Positions 46,323 to 60,211 of a stretch of 64,000 bases of DNA are shown here, in pieces. Position 1 is the stretch's first letter. The number at the start of each line of letters is the position of its first letter. Origin of the DNA: Sipunculus nudus (lineage: Eukaryota; Annelida; Sipuncula; Golfingiida; Sipunculidae); NCBI GenBank assembly GCA_026874595.1, contig CM049306.1:33186019-33250018 (forward strand), given 5' to 3'. The notes under the pieces are model-generated. The model was not told the origin of the DNA and ran no database searches. It saw only the letters and a program-made list of their open reading frames with translations. Position numbers and translations under genes: made by a program.

Positions 46323-49300
46323 CTGGAAAAAAGACACTCATTAAAACTTAACTGTAAAGAAACCGATTAATTATGCACAAAAAAACTTGGTTATACTTAT
46401 TAACCTGAATTAGTTTGGATATGCTGAAACCTTAACCTCAGGTAGCTGCTTGATTTTTAAGGAGTTTCCAGTAAGCATGGATTTTCACAAATCACTTTTA
46501 GTGTTCTGTATCAAATCTAATATATCAACTACTTTTACTTGTAAAAAACTGTGTTTTTCAATATAATAAAAGATTACCTCACTGAACAGTATTATTTTTT
46601 TATCTGGCAAACAAACCCAGTATCAGTACCAACTGAAGAGGAACTTAGGGCTAAATAAATTCACGATTAAACTTTGCAAGTTTACATCTTACAGCTATTA
46701 CAACCTCGCCAAACAAAATTTTATTGTGATGCTGGTCTAAGAGCAAAGTCACATTAATGAACAGAACAGAATACAACTAGGTATGAGTTTATGCTTACAT
46801 GGGAAGTTACAGACAATTGCCGGAAGAAACTCAGTTGCAAGGAGATCTGCGATGGTGCACAAACATGTCCTTGTGACTGGTGTGGTCATGGGTAGTTGGG
46901 AGTTTATTGTGCTTTTCAGCTGTGGTAGACTATCCTGGAACCATCTTATGATGGTCTTAAGCAGGCGAAACCAATAATATGGGTTTATATATACAACCAG
47001 GGATCAGTCCGAGAGTTGGTCTTACAAAGGTCATAAAACAATTGTACTACCACATTCAACTAATAGCATGATTCACATGGACAGTCTCACACTTGGTCGC
47101 ACGACAAGTCACCAAAATTTGCAACAAGTAGCACAACAAGTCACATGTGGTCTTTGTGGATTGTGCAATGTTTGTGTGCCTGCCTTTAAGATTCAGAAGG
47201 TCTAAGTGTTATTTAAAGCCTGTGTCTTTGGACTTCATATTAATGTTTATTAAAGGATTGAGCCTTTATGGATAATTCAAAATGGAATTAATAGGCCATG
47301 CATTTATTGCTTTTGAATGACAATACTGGATAAAAAAAAAATATTCAGCAATGTTTAGTTTTGTCAGGTAATTGCTCAGCACAACAGGTGAATTTATCAG
47401 ATCATTTAATGTCATAAATATAAGATACATAAGACCTTCAAGGGAATTTTTATAACAGAACCCTCACCATTTAAAGTCACAGGTATGAAACAGAGACTGT
47501 CTCTCACCTGAGCTGTCACCTTGTTATTCAGGAATACCTGAGATGTACACGGCTAATTATGGCGACCGGTGAACCTTTGTCCTTTGTCTCTATTGTAGAT
47601 CTCTGTATGATAATGAAGTCTACTTTCACAGATGATCTACAGAGCCCCTAGATATCACAATTATGAGATGTGCCCAACAAAAACAGTGAGAATGCCTTTC
47701 GTGAATGCCTCCAATAAGCCGATTCATTTGTCAAGATGCATATGTGAAAAATAGGGTAAAAATATAATTCTTATAGCGATTTTAAGCCAAAGCACTTCAG
47801 TGCTATTCCTGACTAGAGCAGATATAAGCCAATGCAGATAGACAACAGATTTGAATACCCGGTACTAGCATCAATACTATTTGGGCTTAAAACCTAAGCC
47901 CCAACAAATTGATAATAAATTTAAACATTTAGCATAACACATTTGAAGTTTCTACACTACAGGTTAATGTATTAATTTATATTTAATAATGTTCAACATT
48001 ATGCTAATTGCTACATATTTTTGTATACATTATTCCTCTGAAATATGAAGTAAATGTTTACCAAAAATGCTCATGTACCCTATAAACATCTGCATAATTT
48101 TTTTAAAGATACATATTCTATCAGATCATCATTATTAATTTTATTATAAATTATAATTATAATAATTATTATAATTATTATATCAGATTATTAGATTTCT
48201 CTATCAACAATAAACAACTGCAACAAAAGAAAGGTTAAGGTTAGCAAAAGAATAATCCCTGTTATTGTTAATCATACTGATGGATCAGTTTCCCTATGAT
48301 GAACATAAAAAGGGTTGGTTGCATCATTCAAAATGTGTCTGATTATCCAACTCAGGCTTACATGTGGGTATGCTGAATTTATATGAATATAATCTGTCAC
48401 TAAAGTTTTAAAAGTGCACATTTTTATATCCTAAGTAATACATTACCACAGCCTGTTATGAATAACATAGCCTTTGAAATATCTACTGCATTCACTGAAA
48501 GTGTATAATGATGTTCTAAACACCCTTAGGGGGTTTCCACTAGGGGTAAAAAGTGTGCCTATTTCTGGTGGGGTTGAAGTGAAAGGGGGGGGGGGGGATG
48601 AACAAATCATCTTGAAATAAACCATTTTCCTGCATATTTCTGTGTTCAGCAGACTAGACAGCTCTCAGTCTCAGGGAATATTCAATGACCTTCATGGAGT
48701 AAAGAGCACATTTAACAGCAGCCTGAAGTTCAATGTTACAAAAAATAGTCCTGTGAACTATGAGGAGCCTTAGAACATATTCGATAGTTGATTCAAATAC
48801 CTTCCATTCAATTATTTCTTTTGCAGTAAATTTAAATTGCATTTAAATTAACAGCAAACAATTACCACCATGGGCTTTCGTTAATTTTAACAAGTAAAGG
48901 AACAATGTAGTTCTCCCTGAGTTTAATGCCACCATTTTTTTTTCTATGAGGGCAGAATGGTCTAACGACAAGTGTTAAAACTAGATCAAGGACATATAAA
49001 AGATAAATAGCCTCGACAACACTGCATGCTCCATCAAATCTGACAGATCACTGAAGCCTTCAAGGTTCTATATATATGCAAAAAAAAAAAACAAATAATT
49101 GAAACCAATCAATTCAGAGGTTAAGAATCAATTATGTACAATTTAACTGAGGTATGCAATTCAACACATCCACTATTTGATGCATTTTTACACAACTACA
49201 CAGAACCCTGCACATATCACATTACTTTTACCATACTTTTTTTCAGAAATATGATCCCACATGCTAGTTCTTAAATCAAGGAATAATCAATATAAGACAA

Positions 49301-51099
49301 AAGAATGTTATGTCAAGGTTTTCTGAGCTTATTCACAAAAGACTAAATATATTATAGCCATACCAGCTGATATTTTATTTGTGCCAAGACAGTTTTAAAT
49401 CTCACCTAGCTGATAATTAAGAACTCAGGTAAAACTCACGAGGCTGCTTAGACACTGGATGGATTTAAGAACTCAGGTAGGAATAAATTCTGGAATGCTT
49501 TATGGCAGATTAAAATCATCTCTGGTCAAAATCAAAAACAGGAACTTATCTAGGTGAACTTGATATCTGTCATATGTGAAATATGAAATGGGACAAAGTA
49601 CACCCTATAATTTTTACATATGTCAAACTATTTCAAAACCTCTCCATTTCTTTGAACTTATTTAAATTGTATTAGATTTCAGAAATTGACAAGCTAAATG
49701 ATATATAAAATGGCTGACACATACATGGGCTGCTGTTTAATTTTAACGAGTTCTTAACATAAACAAAAAGCATGACCCACTAACCTGGTAATGTCCCTCT
49801 AACATTTTTAATATAGGAGAAAACCGCTTTTCCCAGATAAAACTCCCTGGTTCACTTCCAGTGTCTTGGATGTATATGACTGTGACTGCTCAGGGTCTAC
49901 TCCAGTGACTGTCACAGTTAGATAATCAACGTACTGGCACCTCTATCTAACAGGTAGCATCACATGTACAGTAACCATGGTAACAAACGAGAACAATCAA
50001 TGTTGGCCAGAATTATAAGAACGCCACTCCCACTGGATGGAGGCTGAACCAGTTTGTGTATCCTGGCAACAAAGTTCAGCATCGCATTGATTTAATAACA
50101 CATCTGAATTGAATCCGACCAATCACAGCAGTTGAATGCAATAACTTATCTCAAACACAAAGCATGGATGCAAAATTTGAAAATGCCAAATTAATGGTTA
50201 TTTCATTTTCAGAACAGGTAAGCAAACTTAACACTAATGACCTTAAACTTTCAAGGTGAAAAATAATCAAACTTTATTTCTAAATATACACATTAAAATA
50301 AATTTATATAAAGAATACTAAATATTTGTTAAGGAATCATCTTATTAAATGACAGTAACATGTACAAAGAAAACTTAAATTTACCAAACTGTGTAAGGAT
50401 TTCATATGGCCAGTAACTAACAATGCTAAGAGACCATCACAGCATCTTTTGAACAACTTTTAAAAATCAAAACCACAGAGCATGGCAATCTCTACCAGCT
50501 AGTAACTATAATATGATTCATGTATTATTATTAAACATCACTCAAACTTGGAGTTGCATTTTTTTAAATAATTTTGCAATTAAATTATATAGATGTTGGT
50601 GCAGTCCATGATACAGCAGGTATTTTGCAGGCAGGATTTCTGCAGGGTCTGCAATTTTGTGGTTTAACAACAAGTCATATTAACAAAGAACAATCAGGGA
50701 AATAGAGGTATGAAATGAAGGCCAGTAGGCTTCAGACTTGAAATTAATTATTCTGATCTCATAAATAATTATAACTCATTTTGTTTACTTCTTATCAAAA
50801 CTATCTAAATCATACTATCAATATATAATCATACATGAATTATTCAATTAAGGATATGAATCAGTACACTATTACAATAAAAATGTACAAGTATTTTCTA
50901 GCCATGGTCATTTCACCAAAATTATTCAAAACAAAAGCACAGTATCTGAAAGTTTGGTAAATCACCACTAGAGGTCTCTCTAGTCTAGCTACTGACTTTC
51001 ACCTCTGTAAAATTCACTACTTCTGTTAAAATTACCATACTATTTTCTTACACTTGACCATGGCCTCATTCACATTGAAGATTCATGATCATGCAGGCA

Positions 51100-51100
<1 letters not shown>
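46323..51100. other. Upstream of first recognised receptor exon: intron or 5' flank
   Basis: No coding exon was recognised. A 5' non-coding exon of the receptor may lie here or further right. A G run is near 48585-48597. A short AT palindrome-rich stretch (ATAATTATAATAATTATTAT) lies near 48150-48182. Confidence 0.45.

Positions 51101-51168
<68 letters not shown>
51101..51168. repeat. (TA)n microsatellite
   Basis: About 68 bases of pure TA. Confidence 0.95.
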
Positions 51169-51174
<6 letters not shown>

Positions 51175-53439
51175 TTATATTTTAGATATTCATATATTTC
51201 CAGCTTTATGTTATAACAATGATGTCCAGGTTTTCCATCTCAGATCCCACAGTCCGACTGAGCCTTGGTCTTAGATCTCATGGTCTCGCGTCCAGGTCCA
51301 GGTCTCAGATTGGCTAGTCTTGACCCCATCGCTACGCTACACACCAATAAAGCAACCAACCAGTTCTCTGAAATTTTCTGCAGTTTTTCCGATTAAATTT
51401 TCATTGCAACATCGTGTTCACTCAATCTCAAAGTAAAAGTCTGAATATGGTAAACAGATTTACCCTTACATAAAACTGTGAGAAAATTCAGGGACTTTCA
51501 AGTAACTCAATAGGTTTATGAACACGGCTAAGGCGACAACTATATAAAACCTCAGGAGGGAGCCTCTATAAGACATGGGTGCTAATCATGTTAATAAATA
51601 AAATGAGAGTTAATCAGTATAATAGATCTACTCCGGAACTGTCCACTAATGAGGGCCATCTGGCAGGTTAAGCCTGCTGGTGGTACAAACAGTGCTTGCT
51701 CCAGCACTCCCTGGTCATATTATATAGCATTTACCCTGTTAATGAAAGTCAGCTACTTTCTGTGTAATCGCCTCTTTTTACACTATTTTATCAACAGAAT
51801 GAGTGAAGGATTTCCTGGATTATCTGTAAGCAGATGGATTGCCTCTATTTGTTGGAAAGAGGGCCTGTTATTAATAAAGGCCTATGACTCATGTTTTAAT
51901 GGCTAGTGTATTACAAACACTTGTCTAAACCATGTTGAAATCTCTTTAAAATTACAATATATATTTTAAATCTGCCAATCAGGTTAATTTAAACCAGATA
52001 TATCTTCAACCTCAGGGTGAGGTCTTAAACCTCAGAGTGAGAGGAGCCAAAACATTAGGAACCACCCCACCAGACACTGAGTTACATTCGAATATTATAC
52101 ATATGAAATATATAACAAATTTGAAATGTCCGTTTTGTGTCCACTTGGTGCCATCATACGACCCTAGGTAATCACCGGTGTATAATCCTTATTAATTCTT
52201 TGGTCAATGTCAGTCAGTATGAAATGGAACTTAGCTGTTTCATAAATGTTGAAATCTTCAGTAAAAGTTAAATTTATTTTTCACTATGACTTGATCAAAT
52301 TATTAATATAACTTCATTATGTGGACTATTATTTCTTATCTTAATTTATGCTTATGGCTTATCTCATTCTCTTAATATGTTGATTGTTTGCAATACTTTT
52401 ACAACAAGTGGTTCAGGATCCAGTGTTAAAAGCTCAGCAGGTGTTAGGAAATTAATGTTATAAGTCATTATGTTTAAAAGATATAATTGATATTTTCCAA
52501 AAAACTGTCATTAATCCAAATAATTCCCTAATTGATAGATTAAAAAAAATCTAGTTACAAATTAGGCATGACATATACACTGTCTCTGTCTTGTTTACAT
52601 TCGTGAGGTGATAAGCACATGTATCCAGTCTGATCTATTTCTCCTGTGATATCAATTTTGGATTTAATTAAATCTCACAGCTCCTATGTGTGGCTTCAGT
52701 AGTTGCCTATGTTATCCATCTGGTAGCATTTAATTCTAATTATCCATGGTCATTTACAGATTAAGTGATAGGGACCCTAGATTATACACACAGCCCTCTA
52801 TGTCCAGCCTACTGCTGTCGGTCGCAGCCTCTGGTCACTATACACTGTTTGTACCACCTGCAGGCCTATGGTCAGCTTGCAGGGAGTTCCGGATAAGGTC
52901 TATTGCATATAATATTTTACATTCTTCCATTTTGAGATGTTATTATTAGAATTGGCAGAAGGGCACATAATTGTAGCTCTCCTCAGAACTGGTCAACAGA
53001 TGACCATCTTACTCATGCCACCAGCTTGCATGACCTGGGATGCACCTGTGGTGACTGAGACATGGTCAGGCACTGTGATGTTCATTTATGACCAGGGCTT
53101 GCAGCACTCTTGCTGTCAGTAAGGACTGCTCAGTTGGCTTGATTAGCCATCCCACTGTTTGATTAACAATCCATGACCACCAGAAATCAGGAATTCATGG
53201 ACTCACGTATATTCATATCATGATTACATTTATGATTATACACCATACAGTGGAAACTCGCAATCTATGGACACTGATGAAAATAGATTTCCCTGCCCAC
53301 ACTGGTGCCTGTAAGTGTAACAGACAGGTGTCCATACTCTGTAATATAGAGCTGTTCCTAATACAGAGGAGCCTGGGAGGAGACTGTAGATATATAACAA
53401 TAAAATAGTTGATATGTCTAGATATTCTACAGTAATTGG
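51169..53439. other. Non-coding sequence, no gene recognised
   Basis: No supported gene. Words such as GGTCTCAGAT and CAGATCCC recur near 51230-51320. Confidence 0.4.
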
Positions 53440-53690
53440 TGTACTTCATGGTATTCCAAAGTCAACTGGTTTTATTTACTTCAGGATATCCCAATGTCAA
53501 CCAGTGTACACTGGAATATTCACAACTCAACTAGTTGAGACTGGAATCTCAGTGATTATTCCAATGTCAACTCCTGAGATGGGAATTTCCATGTAAACTG
53601 GAAGTTATCCAGTAAACTGGATGTTATCCACTTTACATGGGCATTCTCATCTCAGCTAGTTGAGTTCCAAACTGAACTGGATTCCCCATG
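53440..53690. repeat. Palindromic word cluster (CTCAACTAGTTGAG)
   Basis: CTCAACTAGTTGAG, a perfect 14-bp palindrome, lies near 53526-53539, with CTCAGCTAGTTGAG near 53654. The words (A/T)CCAATGTCAAC(T/C), ACTGGAATATTC / ACTGGAATCTC and AACTGGA(A/T)GTTATCC recur in both orientations. Confidence 0.6.
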
Positions 53691-55088
53691 ATCATTGTGA
53701 CAGATATATAAAATATAGAAAACAGTTAAATCTTGTCATTTTTAACTGGATTAAAATCTGACAAATACCCACTTGTGTAAGACAAGTACCTCTTGTAATA
53801 TCAATATAGGTAATATCAATATAGTTTCATTTCTCCAAGAAAGAAAATGGCTTACCGAAGAGGAGTTCAAGATTCAAGTTTTTATGTTAAACCCATTGCC
53901 TAGTTGGGCAAGTTAAATCTGACTTTTAGTTGTCCTACCACAAATTTCTAGAACTTTTACTTGCCCTGGGCAAGCGGTCCACTGTTAATATCAAGCCCTG
54001 ACCTGTTAGCCTATTTTGTCTAATATCATTAAGTAGGGCCTCACCAAAGATGGCTGGAACAGGCTAATTGACAAGGCACCAAGACACTCCTATTGAAGTA
54101 ATAATATTGTGTGTGAGTGCAGGTCTATACAAAGTCTATACAACATAAAAGTCTGTGAAAGCTATCTTATATGGGCACAGAGCCCTGCTGTGTTGGTGAA
54201 AAAATCAGTAAGAAACAGGTGTTACTACAAAACACCTGTTTGCGTGCATACAAGCAGCAAACTGATCTGTAATGGCTACAAATATAGCCATGAAAAAGAA
54301 ATTTTCAATACTCTATGCTTGCCTGGGAACAGCTATTCATGACCATGTCACCACAACTGTTTCCGATTGGCATTACTCACCCGACCAGACTCATTTACGC
54401 TGCAATAAGCTGTAGTGGACATCAGCTGCGGCGTCAAACTTACAAAGACAAGTTTCTAAAAGCTCTGTTATCTTACTTTTGTAACACTTCGCAAATCAGC
54501 TTCAATGATGGTGACCTCAAGATATGACAGAAAACTCTTGATCTTTGTCATTTATGACAATTAAAGAACACACACATTCAAGCCAACCTGTCAACTGATA
54601 CACTGTACACTGACAAGAGACCAAAAAAGATCAAAGAGGTTTTCTGACAGGGACATGCACTGGTGATTAATATAACATACAAAGCAACATCAATGCTAGC
54701 ACTGTTGGTTTAATTTCTCTTTCATTTGATCACACTGACTTTGTAGCATATTAACCTTATAATTAAAACAGACAGGCATCTACCTAGTAAAGGTGGCACA
54801 AAGTATTCAGAGGATCACACTATTGAGTAAGAAATGGTTATACAGCAATAAAATCTTCATGCTAAACATCAAAACATGCATTTATCTATAATATAACTGC
54901 TGCAAGCATGTAAGATTTTCTTTGATATCTTGTTTCTGAAAAAGATTTCAGAAATAACATTTAGTTACCATGGATAAAAATGCAAAACCATATATCAGTG
55001 ATAAGAAAAAGCTACTTGAGAACAGAGTAAGCACAAACATTCTTGTCTGTTTAGAATTGAATGCTAGTAACTGCTGAATGCATAGTTG
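53691..55088. other. Non-coding sequence, no gene recognised
   Basis: Nothing supportable was seen apart from scattered short open frames. Confidence 0.4.
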
Positions 55089-56208
55089 AAACTAGAATAC
55101 GGGTAGTCGACAAGCGACTACGTGTATCCGCCTAAATCAGAGTGGAACGGGTGAAGTGAGGCATGGATTGAGTGGGAAGGGGAAATAGAGTGAAGTGTTG
55201 CATATTAGGATGGATGTCTGCAGCCAAATTGTGTATGTAGGTTGCGCCACCTACCACAAAATCCAGAAAGCCGTCCAAGTTGTATACATATGCAAAATTG
55301 AAGGCAGATAAGTCAAACCACTACATATGAGTGATTTTTGCCCTTGGCAGACAAACAGATGGACGCTGTGCAAAAATGGTTGCAGATGGCGCCACCAGTT
55401 TTGCGTATGATAAATAGCTATGTGAGAACTATACACATGCAAAACTTTGGCCCAATCGGTCAAACGGTTCCAAAGATATGAGCTTGGATATCTGCTGCAT
55501 AAACTAGAATGTAGGTGGCGCTACCTGTCATAAAATCAAGAGAGCTGTCAGGGATGTATAAACCTGCAAAATTTTAGGCAGATATGTCAAACCACTGCCG
55601 AGATATGAGTGATTTTATCCCATGGCAGACAAATAGACGGGAGCTGTGCAAAAATGGCTGCAGGTGGCGCCATCAGTTTTGCGTATGATAAAGAGCTATG
55701 TGAGATCTATACACATGCAAAATTTTGGCCCAATCGGTCAAACGGTTCCCGAGATATGAGCTTGGATGTCTGCAGCGTAAACGTGAATGTAGGTGGCGCC
55801 ACCTGTCATAAAATCAGAAAAGCTATCCAGGATGTATACACATGCTGAACTTCAGGTAAATTAGTCAAACCACCGCAGAGATAACTGAGTGATTTTAACC
55901 CAAGGCAGACGAACAGATGGACACTGTGCAAACATGGTTGCAGGTGGCGCCACCATTTTTGTGTGTGTTATAAAACTCTCCAAGGGCTACATTTGTGCAA
56001 AAAAATTTTCCTGATCGGTCAAACGGTTCCCGAGATATGTGGGTTTATGTGTGGAAACAGACGCACAAACGGACGCAGAGCGCAGAGGAAAGGTCAGAGG
56101 TCAAAACAAAATCGGGGCGCAGCAGTTCACATGTGACCCGAACATAATCCCGGGTTTCGTAAAATTCCGCCCAGCGGTTACGGAGGAGTTCTCTGTTTTG
56201 GCGGATAC
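55089..56208 (+). mobile_element. Tandem-core element family H3, copy 2 (longer)
   Basis: It opens AAACTAGAATACGGGTAGTC, with the same hairpin (55103-55121) and GTATCCGCC (55124-55132) as at 16892, and closes with GGCGGATAC (56200-56208). The core has A/B half-units of about 140 bp making a ~280-bp unit, about 2.5 units long (A starts near 55231, 55511, 55789). Perfect GGTGGCGCCACC palindromes are at 55792-55803 and 55943-55954. The GACGCACAAACGGACGC stretch follows the core. It is non-coding. Confidence 0.85.
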
Positions 56209-59200
56209 AACTATGAAGACCAGTAATTTTCAATCTAACAATAATTAATTATCAGAATTCAAATACTGGTATTGAGGAAAATTTCACTTTTGAGTCCACT
56301 TTTGTTAATGTTTGTTTTTAATATTTTTTTTAGAAATTGTCATTCTATCAAATGCATAAACATGTGCATGACACCAATTTCAAAAGAAAAGGTACATATA
56401 TATCTATACCAGAAGATTAATTATATATTTTAATATACTAAAGGGAACCCTGATACATGTTGGACCTATATTGAATATTTCTTGGGTCATATTTATCAGA
56501 CATATTTATTAAGGGCTGTAAGATATGACATGTTACAGACAAGATTGAAATCAAGGCAGGTTTCAAATTTGCCTAGATGAGAATGCAATAATGATTTCGG
56601 CTCAGCGAGATTGTGATCTCACCTGGACAGATTTTAAATTTGCCTAGATGCCTAGGTAAGATTAAAATCCATTTTGGAGCAGGCCAGGATTTAAATTTTT
56701 GCCTAGGCGTATTCAAAATCTGCCTGAAAAGCTTTTTTTTAAACATATATATCTAAAAATACCACTCACTCTTATTCTCAATCATTCATTTAAAAGTCAA
56801 GTTTATTTTTGTTCTACCAAGATCAAACAGAACTGTAACACTATCATAAGGACCCATCTTTTTCGTCAAGCAGACTAACTTTTGCTTTTTTTATCATTTT
56901 AATGATTTCTAGATTTATTTTTGGTCCTGGCATAGATGGAAAGTGTTTGATGTCAGGAAGCAAAATGTCCCCACTCAATGACATATCAACCAGCCAACCT
57001 GAAATATATAGTTTCTAAAAGAAGCATTAGCAGAAGAGGCTGTGCCATGACTGTGTCAGTGGCACCAGCAGCTGCAAAAAACATAAAAACTCACCTGAAG
57101 ATGTCACATCCAAAGTCCCCTGGAAGACTTATTCAGATGATACGACAGACCTTTATAAAACTATGTTGACCTTCTCAAGAGAAAATATTTATCTTTGATA
57201 TAAACCTTCAATTAGACTCAAAATACTCCAAATACCTCAACCTTGAAATATTCCTTGGGGAGTGTGTAAGTGCGGATAATTGTGATAGAAATTTCCACTG
57301 AAGTTCTTCCCTGCCACAAGCTCTTCCATGCACATATTCAAAGGGTGAAATCAGTAAAAACATTTTTTTCTCTGATGAAAGTAGGACTTGCAACACACAA
57401 AACACTATCATGAAAACACAGATTATATATTTGTGAGGATAACCTCCTGTTTTTATACAGGTTTAAACACTCCACTGTGGGAAAAAAAGTATTTACTCAT
57501 ATCATCAAAAGAATACTTCTTACACACTAAAACCCAAACTATTATAACAGATTGTAATCATGGTAATCTATACACCATACCAAAGGCTCACCTGAGCAGG
57601 GCAATACCTAACTGGCCCATATTTATAAGTATTAGTACAGTACCAAAAATACAACCGCAAGCCCCAGGCATGTTGGTGATTTCAATTTCAAGCCCTGTTG
57701 CAATTCATATCCCCCCCCCCTCCCCCAAGGCCTGGCCTGAAGTGCTTTATATACAATGCCTACCTCAGCATGAAAGCTGACTTCTAATTGAAGCGTGTGT
57801 CCATAGTGAACAGTATGATCTCCTGCTCCTCTGCTGGCATTTTATGTACATCCTGAACTCTTAGTAACCTTCAGCAAACTGACCAGGAGTAATGGACCAT
57901 ATTTAATGGTGAACATGACCCCAAGAGGACACCGCAACTGACCACCACACTGGTCATCCTGATGGCCTGAGGGGGAAGAAGGAAGTTAATACACAAGACA
58001 GCTAATGGTTACTTCAGTGAATCAGATCATGTTCCTTCCTGATTTGAGTCTAGATTTACAACTGTTACAGATAGCGCTAATATGGGATTTATATATGTGT
58101 AAGAAAGGATGTTTCATGGGGATCAAAAGGTTGAAGGCTCTGCAAGTAAAAATTACCATAAATCAAATTTTATCAAAACAAGTTTTGGAGTTATTTTTGC
58201 TGGAGTTAACCACCTTCATTTCTATAATGCTAGTTTTATATATATGTCGGAGCCCTGATCTAAATCCAGTCCAGTTTAGAACTTGCCTAGTCCTGATCAC
58301 AAAAATTTTTTGGATCTGGTCTTGGCCAATTCTAAACTGGACTAGTCTAGATTGCGATTGGAATCTGGACTAGGCCAAATCAAAATCCTCCTCAATTTAA
58401 TTCTGGTCTAGGCTAATTCTAAATTGGACTAGTCCAGATTGTGATTAGGATCTGGACTGGGCCAAGATCAAAATCCATCATCTGTGGACAACACACAAAC
58501 TCGTATTCATTTATTTGCCTAGTCAGCTGTTTTTGTTTTTTTTTTCCTAATCATGAATTTTATATTATATATACAACAACAGAAACTGGGACTTAACACC
58601 ATAGACTTGCTTTTGTCTCTCTGTTTAAACATGCATGTACCACAAAGAACCACAGTTACATACTGTGTCTGGTACTTGATAAAAGTATGACCACAAAAAA
58701 ATTATACAAAATTAAACAGTGAAACTGAAGGCACTTATGTTTATGCAGTGTGATACAGTGAATGTAAAATTTATCTAGTGCCTTTAAAATGCTAAGGCCA
58801 AAAAAATGTAAGTCTTTGTTTCCGGCTATGCAACTGATTCCTAAAAAAAAGAGACCCTAAAAATTTTTTTGAAAACATTCATGTGACAAAACTGGCTAAA
58901 GCGGACAAGCGTTGGACAATTTTTTTTTTAATCGCATATATGTTGTCGCCATTGACATAGGGAACTGGAAAACTATACCACACAGTTGTTTAAAAATTGA
59001 GAGCTTATATCCCACGGAAATGCCACATACATATAGTAGTTTAGTACAGCAACTGAAGGCTTATGCATCCAGTCAAACAAATTGATGACATTGGTAACGG
59101 AAGTCATTTATTATTTAAATGTGTACTTTTCTATTTAAATATTAAAATTTATTGCATTTTCTCATTATTTAATATTTTTTATTTATCATTATTATAACTA

Positions 59201-59343
59201 AGCATGTAGAAACATATGTCGTATCCTTATATAGAATAAATAGGTTCAGTATATTTCCCAGTATTAAACCTGAATATTCAATAATCAGTCAATAAAAAAA
59301 TTCTTAAAACTAAAATTGTTTGCCCTACTTACCCTATTTTTTG
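56209..59343. other. Non-coding sequence with word-repeat clusters
   Basis: No supported gene. 56540-56740 repeats AAATTTGCCTAGATG-type words, and a C run lies at 57709-57720. TAAGGCCAAAAAAATGTAAG near 58794 may be a decayed Harbinger-like MITE end. An open frame of 130 codons at 57388-57780 has no recognisable motif. Confidence 0.4.
58250..58470. repeat. Palindromic word cluster (CTGGACTAG)
   Basis: AATTCTAAACTGGACTAGTC near 58328 and AATTCTAAATTGGACTAGTC near 58418 are about 90 bp apart, with TGCGATTGGAATCTGGACTA and TGTGATTAGGATCTGGACTG following each. That makes two tandem ~90-bp units plus inverted words (AATCCAGTCCAGTTTAGAAC) just upstream. Confidence 0.75.
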
Positions 59344-60211
59344 CTCAATCTGTAACTGGTCATTATCTGCCTACACACCAAAAATCAGGCCCGTATCTAC
59401 AGGCACTGCAAAAAAAGTCCATACATGTGCACTTTTTTATGAAATTTTCTAAGTTCAGGAGCCGTAAAACTGTCAAAAGTAGGTCAACCGGGACGAAACG
59501 CCAACTCGATCTGTAACTGGTCTATATCTGCTCACACACCAAAAATTGGGCCAATATCTGCAGGCATTGCGAAAAAAAGTCCGTACATGTGTATCTGTCA
59601 TGAATATTTCTATTTTTCATGAAATTTTCTAAGTTAAGGAGGTGTAAAACGTTCAAAAGTATGTCAACCGGGACGAAACGCGAACTCGATCTGTAACTGG
59701 TCATTATCTGCCCACACACAAAAAATCAGGGCAATATCTGCAGGCATTGCGAAAAAAAGTCCGTACATGTGTACATTTGTCATGAAAATTTCTATTTTTC
59801 ATGAAATTTTCTAAGTTTAGGAGCCGTAAAACAGTCAAAAGTAGGTCAACTGGGACAAAACATGAACTCAATCTGTAACTGGTCATTATCTGCCTACACA
59901 CCAAAAATCAGGCCAATATCTGCAGGCATTGCGAAAAAAAATCCGTACATGTGTATTTGTCATGAATATTTCTATTTTCATGAAATTTTTTAAGTTTAGG
60001 AGCCGTAAAACGGTCAAAAGTAGGTCAACCGGGACGAAACGCGAACTCGATCTGTAACTGGTCTATATCTGCCCACACACCAAAAATCAGGCCAATATCT
60101 GCAGGCATTGCGAAAAAAGTCCGTACAACTGTTTGATATGGAAGGACAGAAGGACGGAATGACGGACATGGGTAAAACTATATGCCCCGGCCACTTTGTA
60201 GCGGGGGCATA
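59344..60211 (+). mobile_element. Tandem-core element family H2, 180-bp core
   Basis: The word CTGTAACTGG ends at 59359, 59520, 59700, 59882 and 60061, giving spacings 161, 180, 182 and 179: about 4.4 cores. After the last core come GGACAGAAGGACGGAATGAC, GGTAAAACTATATGCCCC and a terminal hairpin TATGCCCC ... GGGGCATA (60181-60211). Minus-strand open frames here recur with the 180-bp period and are artefacts. The left end was not found. Confidence 0.85.

Noticed and set aside
57388-57780. 130-codon open frame on the + strand
   Set aside because: Low-information composition, crosses a C run, no recognisable motif or neighbouring exons.
59522-59904. Two related minus-strand open frames of 65-66 codons
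   Set aside because: They recur because the 180-bp core is divisible by three; a by-product of the tandem array.
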